Of a stretch of DNA of 64,000 bases, positions 8,295-17,030 are shown in pieces. The stretch is taken from the NCBI RefSeq assembly GCF_042920265.1, contig NZ_JBDQZI010000004.1:186001-250000 (forward strand), in the 5' to 3' direction. The stretch's first letter is position 1, and each line of letters starts with the position of its first letter. Source of the DNA: Lysinibacillus_B sp042920265. GTDB taxonomy: Bacteria > Bacillota > Bacilli > Bacillales_A > Planococcaceae. A program made the position numbers and the translations under genes. Below the pieces are notes generated by a model, which was not told where the DNA came from, searched no databases, and saw only the letters and a list, made by a program, of their open reading frames with translations.

Positions 8295-8492
8295 TTATTC
8301 AAAATACTCTTTGTAATAACCGCCAACTTTTCCTGTGTTATCGATAACGAAAATGAATTCTTCTGTTTCATTTTTCACTTCGTATTCTTTACCAACTGTT
8401 AATACATTTGATACTAAATACTTTGATGCATTTGTGTGTACACATTTTACTGTACGAATCGTTGGTGCGTCTTTCCAATTTAAATGTAACAT
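8295..8492 (-). CDS. Small conserved protein, DUF6501-like
   Basis: A 65-residue protein with a small beta-rich, SH3-like pattern: TVKCVHTNASKYL, LTVGKEYEV, EFIFVIDNTGKVGGYY. It corresponds to the short Bacillales family I recall as DUF6501. Start ATG has GAGGT upstream. Function unknown. The family name is from memory and less certain than the gene call. Confidence 0.7.
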   Translation of the reverse strand: MLHLNWKDAPTIRTVKCVHTNASKYLVSNVLTVGKEYEVKNETEEFIFVIDNTGKVGGYYKEYFE

Positions 8493-8658
8493 TATGATAC
8501 CTCGCTTTTTATAGAGAAATCTTCTCTAACATCTATAGTTTATTTTAAACGATTTTTAGCTGATTGTGTACTGAAACGTGTAATTCAGTAAAAATATTGC
8601 ACTTTTACTATACCGAGAAACTTCTAACATGCTACACTAGAGAGTAGAGGTGATTTTT

Positions 8659-8754
8659 ATGGCATTTGGTAATATCCCTGCATGGTTTTTCGCTATTGCA
8701 TTTGCATTTGCTATTATATTTATACTCATATCAGAATGGAATTCTCGTAAATAA
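8659..8754 (+). CDS. 31-residue single-span membrane peptide
   Basis: A very short ORF encoding MAFGNIPAW, then a continuous hydrophobic helix, then a polar SEWNSRK tail. AGAGGTG lies 7 nt before the ATG, and an intrinsic terminator follows the stop immediately (8757), so it has the layout of a complete monocistronic gene. Probably a small membrane regulator or structural peptide; no family known to me. Confidence 0.6.
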   Translation: MAFGNIPAWFFAIAFAFAIIFILISEWNSRK

Positions 8755-8756
8755 TG

Positions 8757-8787
8757 AAAATCGACAAGCTTACGCCTTGTCGATTTT
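8757..8787. terminator. Bidirectional intrinsic terminator
   Basis: A 12-bp stem (AAAATCGACAAG / CTTGTCGATTTT) with a 7-nt loop and a T7 run on the plus strand. It separates the 31-residue ORF (+) from the convergent lysine-regulated transporter operon (-). Confidence 0.85.
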
Positions 8788-8789
8788 TT

Positions 8790-9524
8790 TCACTTTAATG
8801 TACGCTTTAAAAATTCTTTTGTCCGTTCATGCTGTGGATTGACGAGTACTTGATCTGGATGCCCTTCTTCTACAATCACCCCTTTGTCCATAAAGACAAT
8901 TCGGTCAGATACTTCACGAGCAAATTCCATTTCATGTGTAACGATGAGCATTGTATTCCCTTCATCCGCAAGCATACGCATTACTTTTAATACTTCCCCT
9001 ACCATTTCTGGATCGAGTGCAGATGTTGGCTCATCAAACAGCATCACATCGGGGTCCATTGCTAATGCTCGAGCAATCGCAACACGTTGCTTTTGCCCCC
9101 CTGATAATTGACGAGGTTTTGCATGTTTGTATTTATCCATCCCGACGATGTTTAAGTATTTTAATGCTTTCTCCGTAGCTTCTGCTTTAGAGCGCTTTAA
9201 CACTTTCTGCTGACCGACAATGCAGTTACCAAGCACATCTAAATTATTAAATAGATTAAATTGTTGAAACACCATTCCTAAATGTGTACGATATTTTTCA
9301 ATATCATGCTTGTCATCTAAAATATTTTCCCCTTTATAAATAATTTCGCCACCACTTGGCTTTTCAAGTAAATTAATACAACGTAATAATGTTGATTTAC
9401 CCGATCCAGAAGAACCGATTAAACAAACAACCTCACCTTTACGCACATTGAAGTTTACGTCTTTTAACACTTCATGCTGACCAAATGACTTACTTAAATG
9501 TTTAATTTCGATTACAGTTTCCAT
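8790..9524 (-). CDS. Amino-acid ABC transporter ATP-binding protein
   Basis: A 244-residue ATPase of the polar amino-acid uptake (PAAT) family, energising the permease encoded upstream. Walker A GSSGSGKST (37-45), signature LSGGQKQR (about 140), Walker B VMLFDEPTSALD and the switch His (VTHEMEF) are all intact. Last gene of the operon binding protein - permease - ATPase. The family usually defaults to a glutamine name, but the lysine riboswitch upstream suggests lysine or another basic amino acid. Confidence 0.93.
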   Translation of the reverse strand: METVIEIKHLSKSFGQHEVLKDVNFNVRKGEVVCLIGSSGSGKSTLLRCINLLEKPSGGEIIYKGENILDDKHDIEKYRTHLGMVFQQFNLFNNLDVLGNCIVGQQKVLKRSKAEATEKALKYLNIVGMDKYKHAKPRQLSGGQKQRVAIARALAMDPDVMLFDEPTSALDPEMVGEVLKVMRMLADEGNTMLIVTHEMEFAREVSDRIVFMDKGVIVEEGHPDQVLVNPQHERTKEFLKRTLK

Positions 9525-9544
9525 AATTGATGCCCCTTATCTAA

Positions 9545-10273
9545 TTAATTTTCTTTTGTTGTCGTTTGTTCGACTTTATAAGAATTCGGACCATCTAATT
9601 TACGCTCCATCCAACGGAGTAAGCGTGTAGCAGTAAATGTCATAATTAAATAAATACAACTTGCGATAAAGAAGCTTTCCGCAAATTTAAAATTCGCACC
9701 TGCAACGGATTTTGTCTGGAAAAATAGCTCCGTTACACTGATTACATTTAGTACAGCCGTATCTTTAATATTCATGACTAATTGGTTACCTGTAGCAGGT
9801 AAAATGTTGCGGGCTACTTGTGGTAACACAACATAAATCATAATTTGGAAGTGATTCATACCAATCGCTTGAGCTGCCTCATATTGCCCTTTATCGACGG
9901 ATACGATACCACCGCGTACAATCTCGGCCATATAAGCACCTGTATTTAAACCGACAACTACAAGCGCTGCTACAAAGCGGTCTAATTCAATTCCGTATGC
10001 ATAAAGGCCGTAAAATACAACCATCGCCTGTACAATCATTGGTGTGCCACGGAATACTTCCACATAAACCGTTAAGAGAAAGTTAAACACTTTTAGTACT
10101 ACACTTTTAATTGAACGCTTACGCACTGGAATGGTGTGCATAATACCGATAAAAAATCCGATCAGAGCACCAATAATTGTACTAATAATTGCGATAGCTA
10201 ATGTCATGTACGCACCACGTAAAAACATTGGCCAGTTATTTTGTAATATTGAGAGAATGGTCTCTAAACTCAT
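9545..10273 (-). CDS. Amino-acid ABC transporter permease
   Basis: A 242-residue inner-membrane permease of the HisM/GlnP type with about five membrane helices. The EAA loop reads EAAQAIGMNHFQIMIYVVLPQ, the docking site for the ATPase. The N-terminal helix includes LRGAYMTLAIA, typical of PAAT permeases. A hairpin at 10313-10342 separates it from the upstream binding-protein gene. Likely basic amino-acid uptake by operon context. Confidence 0.93.
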   Translation of the reverse strand: MSLETILSILQNNWPMFLRGAYMTLAIAIISTIIGALIGFFIGIMHTIPVRKRSIKSVVLKVFNFLLTVYVEVFRGTPMIVQAMVVFYGLYAYGIELDRFVAALVVVGLNTGAYMAEIVRGGIVSVDKGQYEAAQAIGMNHFQIMIYVVLPQVARNILPATGNQLVMNIKDTAVLNVISVTELFFQTKSVAGANFKFAESFFIASCIYLIMTFTATRLLRWMERKLDGPNSYKVEQTTTKEN

Positions 10274-10312
10274 AAAAATCCTCCTAACAGCCGTATCACT
10301 GTCTTTTAAATA

Positions 10313-10342
10313 AACTAGCCGCCAAAATTTGTGCGGCTAGTT
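10313..10342 (-). terminator. Intercistronic hairpin between binding protein and permease
   Basis: A perfect 10-bp stem (AACTAGCCGC / GCGGCTAGTT) followed on the minus strand by a weak T-rich stretch. Such partial terminators in ABC operons typically raise binding-protein mRNA relative to the membrane components, which is the inferred role here. Confidence 0.65.
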
Positions 10343-10349
10343 GCATTTA

Positions 10350-11201
10350 TTATTGTTGTGCTGGTTGATTTGCAATCGCTGCTTCCATTAATGTTTGGCG
10401 TTCCTCTTCTGAGATGCCTGTTAAAATTTCGTTCATTTTATCTTTGTTTGAATCACCTTTACGAACTCCGATTGCTACTGATACTTGCTCTTCAGACACT
10501 TCAAAGCCTTCTTCCAGTTCCGTATAAGTGAAGTTGCTATTTGCTGCTGCGGCAGAAATTGCTTCTGGACGCTCTGCTACATAACCATCAACTACACCTG
10601 TTTCAACTGCTACACGCATTGCCGGGAAATTATCCATCGCTACTTCTTTTTTCACGCCTGGAATTTGGTCGATTACATCGTAGTTTGTTGTATTTAATTG
10701 TGCTGTAATTTTTGCTCCCGTAAAATCAGCTAATGTTTTAGCCTTTTCATAAGCGCCACCCTTTTTTACTACCATAACAAAATCAGAAGTATAGTAGTTT
10801 TCTGTGAAATCAATTGACTCTTTACGCTCTGTTGTTGGACTCATGCCTGCAATAATCGCATCTACTACACCTGATTGAAGTGCTGGTACTAAACCATCCC
10901 ACTCCGTTTTCACAATGACTAACTCTTTTCCAAGCTCTGCGGCTACCTTTTTAGCGATTTCTATATCATAACCGCCTGCATATTCGTTTGAACCATCAAT
11001 TTTCACTGCACCGTTCGAATCATCCATTTGAGTCCAGTTAAATGGTGCATAGCCCGCTTCCATTCCAATACGTAATACATTGCTTTCTTCTTTTTCATTC
11101 GTGTCTGACGATGAGCCTGTTTTACCGTCATCAGATCCACATGCTGCAAGAACTAACATAGTCATCATTGCAGCCATTAGTACTACTAGCTTCTTTTTCA
11201 T
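10350..11201 (-). CDS. Amino-acid-binding lipoprotein of ABC transporter
   Basis: A 283-residue extracellular substrate-binding protein. A type II signal (MKKKLVVL...LVLAAC) ends at lipobox Cys19, followed by a Gly/Ser/Asp linker and a bilobal PAAT domain beginning LRIGMEAGYAPFNW. The family motifs GYDIEIAKKVA and GMSPTTERKESIDF are clear. ATG 11201 has AAGGAG upstream; the frame extends to 11342 only through the leader RNA. First gene of an operon controlled by the lysine riboswitch at 11308-11500, hence a predicted lysine or basic amino-acid ligand. Confidence 0.93.
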   Translation of the reverse strand: MKKKLVVLMAAMMTMLVLAACGSDDGKTGSSSDTNEKEESNVLRIGMEAGYAPFNWTQMDDSNGAVKIDGSNEYAGGYDIEIAKKVAAELGKELVIVKTEWDGLVPALQSGVVDAIIAGMSPTTERKESIDFTENYYTSDFVMVVKKGGAYEKAKTLADFTGAKITAQLNTTNYDVIDQIPGVKKEVAMDNFPAMRVAVETGVVDGYVAERPEAISAAAANSNFTYTELEEGFEVSEEQVSVAIGVRKGDSNKDKMNEILTGISEEERQTLMEAAIANQPAQQ

Positions 11202-11234
11202 ACAATTCTCTCCTTTTTCTGATAGTTTAGGCAA

Positions 11235-11270
11235 TAAATAAAGCGACCTTAGAAGAACGTAAGGTCGCTT
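11235..11270 (-). terminator. Riboswitch-controlled leader terminator
   Basis: An 11-bp stem (AAGCGACCTTA / TAAGGTCGCTT) followed on the minus strand by TTTATTT, between the lysine aptamer and the binding-protein gene. This is the expression platform: ligand-bound aptamer is expected to allow this terminator to form. Confidence 0.8.
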
Positions 11271-11307
11271 AATTATTATTAGCCCATATCCTCTAGTTTC
11301 CCATATT

Positions 11308-11500
11308 GAGATAGCACACCTTGAATGAACGGGAAGAATCAAACAAGACAGTCCTGCAATTATTCATTGCAAACCCAGTGTATCGTAGTGAGCCTACAAA
11401 CACACTTCGGCGATATTTCCTTCTCTTTCATTTCATCGTTCGCTCTAAACTCTATGAAAAACTAATAAATACCGCGCCTCTACCTCACGAGATTGTGAGG
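11308..11500 (-). promoter_or_regulatory. Lysine riboswitch (L-box)
   Basis: Reading the minus strand from 11500: a GTGAGGTAGAGGCGCG block followed by AGT, then AAGGAAATATCGCCGAAGTGTG, then CTGGGTTTGCAATG...CATTGC-like pairing with GGACTGTC, and finally GTGCTATCTC, whose CTATCTC closes the P1 stem with the opening GAGGTAG. These are the invariant blocks of the L-box aptamer (compare the Bacillus lysC leader). It is followed by a terminator and an ABC transporter operon, so excess lysine should switch off uptake by premature termination. Confidence 0.9.
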
Positions 11501-11524
11501 TTTGATTATTAAATTGATAATAGA

Positions 11525-11553
11525 ATATTACAACATTCTAATTTTTGTGTCAA
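11525..11553 (-). promoter_or_regulatory. Promoter of the lysine-riboswitch operon
   Basis: On the minus strand TTGACA (11548-11553) and TAATAT (11525-11530) are separated by 17 nt. The predicted start lies about 15-20 nt before the aptamer. Confidence 0.8.
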
Positions 11554-11799
11554 TATTCATTTTTCTGACACATGAATAAATATACTCAAAAACGCTTAAT
11601 TTTACGTATATTTCCATTTAATTCAAGTGTTTGATTCACATCTCAGTAAAATCTTATAACAGGACTAATGTCTCGATAATCTCGACTAATACATAAAAAT
11701 ATATGATTAGCTCACAATTCTGTATGACCAACTGCGCTACTTCCTCTTTTCACTGCTTATATAACTATACGGTTAATTGAATAATCGTCTTCACCAATA

Positions 11800-12540
11800 T
11801 GGTTCATCATCAAAAGTCGGGGTTGCCTTATATACATGGCACACTCCACTCCGAGCGGATGCTTTCCGCGGGCATGGCTTCAGTCTCCTCGGGCCAACAC
11901 GATGTTGGTCACGAAGGCGTTGGCACAGGACGTGACGATTTTAGCCTTCGCTCTTTTATCGTCCCTCACTGCTCCTGTCGCGCACGCTTAGGCGCAAATA
12001 AATTGCCTGCGGGGCCTTCAGCTCATGCAATTCCCGCTGGAGTCACCGCTCTCCGTTCCATGTGCTACCTACTTCTACATAAATTGTTTGCTATAGGTGG
12101 AACACAGATTATGATGAAGAAGTATTCATTTTTTGCTATAGCGTACTATTGTCATAGAAGCCAAGCTTTACTTCACAACGGAAACGTACTGTGGTGAAGT
12201 ATAAAGGTCACAATGCTTATTCTATTCAATACTTTTTACTATTTTTGTATTTTTTGTTCATTACGAATTGATGAAATAAAGTGTTTATTGATTGGAGTGG
12301 AAGCTGGGCGAGTGCATCTGACGGCTACGCCTTTCGATGCAGAAATAATCTGTTCCCTTCACTGCGGAACAGATTATTTTCCTGGGGGATTAGCGTCCTA
12401 GATGAGACCCTGGACTGAGCGTAGCGAGGGAAGCGGCTCATCGGACGCCCCCCGGAAAGCGCCCAGCTGCTCCTGACGCTCCGCTTTCGTCGCAAATGAA
12501 TTTGGAACGGAAATCAACCCCAAGTTACGGTGATGAACCA
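11800..12540. mobile_element. Composite dispersed repeat, copy B (MITE-like)
   Basis: A 741-bp non-coding element with imperfect terminal inverted repeats, TGGTTCATCA on the left and TGATGAACCA on the right, each followed inward by a CGGGGTTG/CAACCCC block. CACCAATAT occurs at both borders (11792-11800 and 12539-12547), a possible target duplication. Inside are the family core (GGGCATGG...GGGGCCTTCAGCTCATGC), a 70-bp module shared with copy E (11892-11961), and a second hairpin unit (12300-12480) with GGGCG/CGCCC stems. Open frames over it have no ribosome site and no protein-like composition. Confidence 0.75.
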
Positions 12541-12604
12541 CCAATATAACAAATTGCATTATTCTCATTTATTTTTCAATCTGATGATACGATATCAAAA
12601 TACA

Positions 12605-12636
12605 AAAAGCCTCTAACAAAATTTGTTAGAGGCTTT
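12605..12636 (-). terminator. Intrinsic terminator of odhAB
   Basis: A long stem (AAAGCCTCTAACAAA paired with TTTGTTAGAGGCTTT) with T-rich flank on the minus strand, 12 nt beyond the odhB stop. Confidence 0.9.
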
Positions 12637-12647
12637 CATTGTATTTA

Positions 12648-13892
12648 TTATGAATTTAATAATAAATCTTCTGGGTTCTCAATTAACTCTTTAACTGTTT
12701 TTAAGAAGCCTACAGAATCTTTACCATCGATGATACGGTGGTCATAAGAAAGTGCCACGTACATCATTGGACGGATTTGAACTTCACCGTTTACAGCTAC
12801 TGGACGGTTTACGATTGAGTGCATACCAAGGATACCAGCTTGTGTACCGTTCATGATTGGTGTTGACATTAATGAACCGAATACACCACCGTTAGTGATT
12901 GTAAATGAACCACCAGCCATGTCGTTTAAGCCTAATTTTTTGTCACGTGCTTTTCCTGCTAACTCTGCGATATCTTTTTCGATTTGCGCGAAGTTTTTCG
13001 CATTTGCATCGCGTACAACTGGTACTACTAAACCTTCTTCCGTTGATACAGCTACACCGATATCAAAGAAGTTATTTAAGTGAATTTCGTCACCAACGAT
13101 TTGTGCATTTACATAAGGATATTTCTTAAGTGCTGCTACAACCGCTTTTGTGAAGAATGACATGAAACCAAGTTTGATGTCGTTATCTTTTACGAATTGC
13201 TCTTGTTTACGTTTACGTAATGCCATGATGTTTGTCATGTCGATTTCGTTGAAAGTCGTTAACATCGCTGTTGATTGTTTCACTTCTAATAAACGTTTTG
13301 CGATTGTTTGACGACGACGAGACATTTTCTCAATTGTTACACGGTCTGTCTCAGCTGCAGGTGTGAAAATCACTGGACCTGTTGTTGCCACTGGTGCTGC
13401 TGCTACAGAAGCCACTGGTGCAGTGCCATGTGCTGCTACGTCTTGTACACGTACACGTCCTTGTGGATCTACTGGTGAGATAGCAGCTAAATCGATGCCT
13501 TTTTCACGCGCTAATTTACGAGCTGCTGGAGAAGCTACTACGCGCTCACCTGAAGTTTCTTCCACAACTGGTGTTGGTGCTGGTGCTGCCGCTTTTGGTG
13601 CTTCTGGTGCCGGTGCTGCTTCAGCTACTGGTGCTTCTGGTGCTGGTGCTGCACCTTCGCCTGCTTCTACTACTGCGATTACTTGACCTACAAGTACTGT
13701 ATCGCCTTCTTCAGCTAAAATTTGTTTTAATACCCCTGCTTCTTCAGAGATGATTTCAGCGTTTACTTTATCTGTTTCTAATTCTACGATGAATTCGCCT
13801 TTTTCTACGCGATCTCCAACTTTTTTCACCCACTGGGCAATTGTACCTTCTGTAATAGATTCTGCTAGTTCAGGGACTTTGATTTCAGCCAC
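12648..13892 (-). CDS. odhB: Dihydrolipoyllysine succinyltransferase, E2 of 2-oxoglutarate dehydrogenase
   Basis: A 414-residue TCA-cycle E2 enzyme that transfers the succinyl group from E1-bound thiamine to CoA through its lipoyl arm. Order: lipoyl domain (1-76, lipoyl Lys42 in ETDKVNAE), Ala/Pro-rich flexible linker (78-112), E3/E1-binding domain (about 118-154, ASPAARKLAREKGID), a second linker, then the catalytic trimer domain with HRIIDG (His385, Asp389). GTG 13892 is the start: AAAGGAGG lies 9 nt upstream and translation then begins VAEIKVPELAES as in the family. It follows odhA after a 98-nt gap containing a hairpin. Confidence 0.96.
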   Translation of the reverse strand: MAEIKVPELAESITEGTIAQWVKKVGDRVEKGEFIVELETDKVNAEIISEEAGVLKQILAEEGDTVLVGQVIAVVEAGEGAAPAPEAPVAEAAPAPEAPKAAAPAPTPVVEETSGERVVASPAARKLAREKGIDLAAISPVDPQGRVRVQDVAAHGTAPVASVAAAPVATTGPVIFTPAAETDRVTIEKMSRRRQTIAKRLLEVKQSTAMLTTFNEIDMTNIMALRKRKQEQFVKDNDIKLGFMSFFTKAVVAALKKYPYVNAQIVGDEIHLNNFFDIGVAVSTEEGLVVPVVRDANAKNFAQIEKDIAELAGKARDKKLGLNDMAGGSFTITNGGVFGSLMSTPIMNGTQAGILGMHSIVNRPVAVNGEVQIRPMMYVALSYDHRIIDGKDSVGFLKTVKELIENPEDLLLNS

Positions 13893-13946
13893 TTTAATAT
13901 CCTCCTTTGATATACCATTTGCTGTTTTAGTATAAAGCAAATGGTC

Positions 13947-13968
13947 GGGCTACTTCGGGAAGTAGCCC
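13947..13968 (-). promoter_or_regulatory. Intercistronic hairpin between odhA and odhB
   Basis: A 9-bp perfect stem (GGGCTACTT / AAGTAGCCC) with a CGGG tetraloop, without a following T tract. A second weaker hairpin (ATTTGCT...AGCAAAT, 13918-13942) lies next to it. Likely an mRNA-processing or stability element that sets E1:E2 ratio rather than a full terminator. Confidence 0.5.
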
Positions 13969-13990
13969 ATTATTCACAAAATTTATTATA

Positions 13991-16795
13991 TTATTTTGAT
14001 ACAGCTTCCGCTACTAATGCAGCTTGAGCTGTTTTATGTGAATCTGCATCGCCTTCAGAAGTTGAGCTCATTGCAGGACGACCTACATAACGAACTTTTT
14101 TACCTTCAGCTAATTCATATAAATGTTCCAGCACATAGTTCCAAGAACCTTGGTTCTTCGGCTCTTCTTGTACCCATACGATTTCTTTTGCATTTGGATA
14201 ACGAGCAATGATTTCTTTCACTTGATCCGCTGGGAATGGGTAAAGCTGTTCTACACGTACGATGTGTAAGTGGTCGAAGCCTTCACCATCTTTTACGCGA
14301 TCTGCAAGGTCAATCGTTACTTTACCAGTAGCAAGTAAGATTTTTTCAACTGCTTCTACATTTTTACCCGTTGTTGGTTGTTCGATTACTTCGCGGAATT
14401 TGCCATTTGCTAACTCTTCAGCTGACGCTGCTGCAAGTGGATGACGAAGTAAAGATTTTGGTGAAACAACAACTAATGGGCGTACACCTTCCGTGCCTAG
14501 CATTGTAGCTTGGCGACGTAATAAGTGATAGTAGTTTGCTGCATTAGAGCAATCTACTACGAACCAGTTGTTCTCAGCTGATAACTGTAAGAAACGCTCC
14601 ATACGGCTTGAAGAGTGCTCAGGACCTTGCCCTTCATATCCGTGTGGTAATAGCATCACTAACCCTGATTTTTGACCCCATTTCGAGCGAGCAGCTGAAA
14701 TAAAGTTATCAAACATTACTTGTGCCATGTTTGCAAAGTCACCAAATTGTGCTTCCCAAATCGATAATACGTTAGGGTTTTCAAGGTTATATCCATATTC
14801 AAAGCCTACAACACCAGCTTCAGTAAGCGGTGAGTTGTGCACTGTAAAGGATGCGTTCGCACCTGAAATATGGTGCAATGGTGTAAATAACTGACCATTG
14901 TTTTTATCGTGTAATACTAAGTGACGTTGTGAGAACGTACCACGCTGTGCGTCTTGACCAGTAAAGCGAACTGGGTGACCATCTTGGATAATTGTCGCAA
15001 ATGCTAATGTTTCCGCATGACCCCAATCGATTTTTTCTGTCGCGAAAGCTTCACGGCGTTTTTCTAAAATTTTACCAAGCTTGTTTTGTGGCTCAAAACC
15101 TGCTTCAAATTGAAGTAATTCTTCATTAATTTTCTCTAAACGCTCTACACCAACCGCTGTATCGATTTGAGGGAATGAAACTTTCACTTCTTCCGGCATT
15201 TCAAGATGAGCATGCTCGTCTTTTTCAGCCATTGCTTTTACATGATCATAAGCAGCTTGCATTTCCGCATAAATTTTCGCATCTAATGCTTGAATCTCAT
15301 CCGTCGTTACTAAACCTGCGTTCGCAAGCTCCGTACCGTATAATACACGGATTACATCATGTTTCGCTACTAATTTGTAAGTATCTGGGTTTGTTACTGT
15401 TGGGTCATCTGTTTCGTTGTGACCGTAACGGCGATAACCAATTAAATCAACTACGATATCTTTCCCGAACTTTTGACGGTACGCGGCAGCGAAGCGACCT
15501 ACTTGTGCTACTGCTTCTGGTGCATCTGCGTTCACATGAACGACTGGTACTTCATAGCCTTTTGCAGGGTCAGAAGAATACACAGAAGAACGTGAATCAT
15601 AATGTTCTGTCGTGAAACCAATCATGTTGTTTGCGATAATGTGAACTGTACCACCAGTAGTGAACCCTTCTGTTTTCGCAAAGTTTAATGTTTCTGTTAC
15701 AATCCCTTGTCCTGGGAATGCAGCGTCACCATGGATAATAATACCTAAAGCTTTTTGTGGTTTGAACTCCACTGCCCCTGGTTTTGTTGTATCATCTTGA
15801 GCTGCACGAGTTGTACCTAATACTACTGGTGCTGCTACTTCTAAGTGTGATGGGTTGTAAGCTAATTTCACATTCATACCAGAGTCACGAGTGTAAGATG
15901 CACCCATATGGTATTTTACGTCCCCTGTCCAACCTTTTGTAATTTCTAAACGACCATCTTCTGGTAAGAATAAATCATTTGAAACGTGCGCAAAATCAGA
16001 GAACATCATGTCGTATGGTTTGTTTAAAATGTGTGTTAATACATTTAAACGACCACGGTGTGCCATACCGATACGAACATTTTCTAACTTGTCTTGTTCG
16101 ACTGTTTTTAAAATTTCGTCTAATAAGATAATTTGTGTATCTAAACCTTCTCCAGAGAAGCGTTTTTGGCCTACAAATGTTTTATGAATAAACTTTTCAA
16201 AGTTTTCAACACGTGTTAAACGTTCAAGAATCGCTTTTTTCTCATCATTTGAAAGTGCTGCCTTTAATGCACCTGATTCGATTTGTGACTGAATCCAAGC
16301 ACGCTCTTCATCATTTGATACTTGATTGTATTCAAATGCAATTTTATCTGTATATACAGACTTTAAGAAGTCGATAGCCTCTTTCCCGTTTTTCACACCA
16401 GCAGGTACTTCTTTAAAGAAAACACTCGCTGGGATTTCAGCTAAATCAGCTGCTGATAACCCGTATGCGCTTTCATCAATACGAGAAGTATCTAGTTTGC
16501 GGTCTTTTAATGGGTAAAGATCTGCTGCTAAATGCCCATAACTACGAATCGCATCAGCTAAGCGTACTGCTGCTAATACTTTACGATAGTCACCTTGTGC
16601 TACACTAGTTGCTTGAACAGCTACATCAACACCTTCTACTTGTGGTGCACCATAACTTTGGAATAGCGCGACTAATTCTGCCTCTACTTCTTCAGGAGAC
16701 TGCAGGTATAGGTCATATTGCTCTAAAACATAACCTAAGTTTGGACCAGCAAATGCTGACCAAGGGGAACCTGCAGAGTATACATTGTTCGACAT
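13991..16795 (-). CDS. odhA: 2-oxoglutarate dehydrogenase E1 component
   Basis: A 934-residue thiamine-diphosphate enzyme that decarboxylates 2-oxoglutarate and passes the succinyl group to OdhB in the TCA cycle. Visible motifs: the N-terminal E2-docking segment (SPWSAFAGPNLGYVLEQYDLY), MAHRGRLNVL, HGDAAFPGQG in the cofactor region, and YRRYGHNETDDP. The C-terminal half carries the transketolase-like pyrimidine domain (LLPHGYEGQGPEHSS). Length is standard. GGAGG precedes the ATG. Directly upstream lies arlS; this neighbourhood is also seen in staphylococci. Confidence 0.97.
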   Translation of the reverse strand: MSNNVYSAGSPWSAFAGPNLGYVLEQYDLYLQSPEEVEAELVALFQSYGAPQVEGVDVAVQATSVAQGDYRKVLAAVRLADAIRSYGHLAADLYPLKDRKLDTSRIDESAYGLSAADLAEIPASVFFKEVPAGVKNGKEAIDFLKSVYTDKIAFEYNQVSNDEERAWIQSQIESGALKAALSNDEKKAILERLTRVENFEKFIHKTFVGQKRFSGEGLDTQIILLDEILKTVEQDKLENVRIGMAHRGRLNVLTHILNKPYDMMFSDFAHVSNDLFLPEDGRLEITKGWTGDVKYHMGASYTRDSGMNVKLAYNPSHLEVAAPVVLGTTRAAQDDTTKPGAVEFKPQKALGIIIHGDAAFPGQGIVTETLNFAKTEGFTTGGTVHIIANNMIGFTTEHYDSRSSVYSSDPAKGYEVPVVHVNADAPEAVAQVGRFAAAYRQKFGKDIVVDLIGYRRYGHNETDDPTVTNPDTYKLVAKHDVIRVLYGTELANAGLVTTDEIQALDAKIYAEMQAAYDHVKAMAEKDEHAHLEMPEEVKVSFPQIDTAVGVERLEKINEELLQFEAGFEPQNKLGKILEKRREAFATEKIDWGHAETLAFATIIQDGHPVRFTGQDAQRGTFSQRHLVLHDKNNGQLFTPLHHISGANASFTVHNSPLTEAGVVGFEYGYNLENPNVLSIWEAQFGDFANMAQVMFDNFISAARSKWGQKSGLVMLLPHGYEGQGPEHSSSRMERFLQLSAENNWFVVDCSNAANYYHLLRRQATMLGTEGVRPLVVVSPKSLLRHPLAAASAEELANGKFREVIEQPTTGKNVEAVEKILLATGKVTIDLADRVKDGEGFDHLHIVRVEQLYPFPADQVKEIIARYPNAKEIVWVQEEPKNQGSWNYVLEHLYELAEGKKVRYVGRPAMSSTSEGDADSHKTAQAALVAEAVSK

Positions 16796-17030
16796 GAAAA
16801 ATTACCTCCAACTTGTGCCTTATCGGCAGTTCCATTTATTAATTAAAATAAATCTGTATAATATTTTACCATTCTATGTGCCATTATAAAATTATTCATA
16901 ATACTTTGCACACAAGAACGTTTTTTCCATCTCAATCTTACTACTCTTCACAAAAAATACAACTCTTTTTAGCAAAATAAGCAATTTTTTTCGCGAACAA
17001 TACAAAAACAAAAAAAATTTGTACAATTTG

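Noticed and set aside
11221..11500. Leader of the ABC transporter considered as a T-box or S-box
   Set aside because: No AGGGTGGNACCGCG T-box antiterminator and no SAM-I core; the conserved blocks fit the lysine riboswitch instead.
11799..12197. 132-codon frame inside repeat B
   Set aside because: No ribosome site, unusual composition (Cys/Arg/Ser mixture), and it spans several independently mobile repeat modules.
13571..13753. Leu/Val-rich plus frame opposite odhB
   Set aside because: Antisense shadow of the Ala/Pro linker of OdhB; GC-skewed codons create a spurious hydrophobic product.
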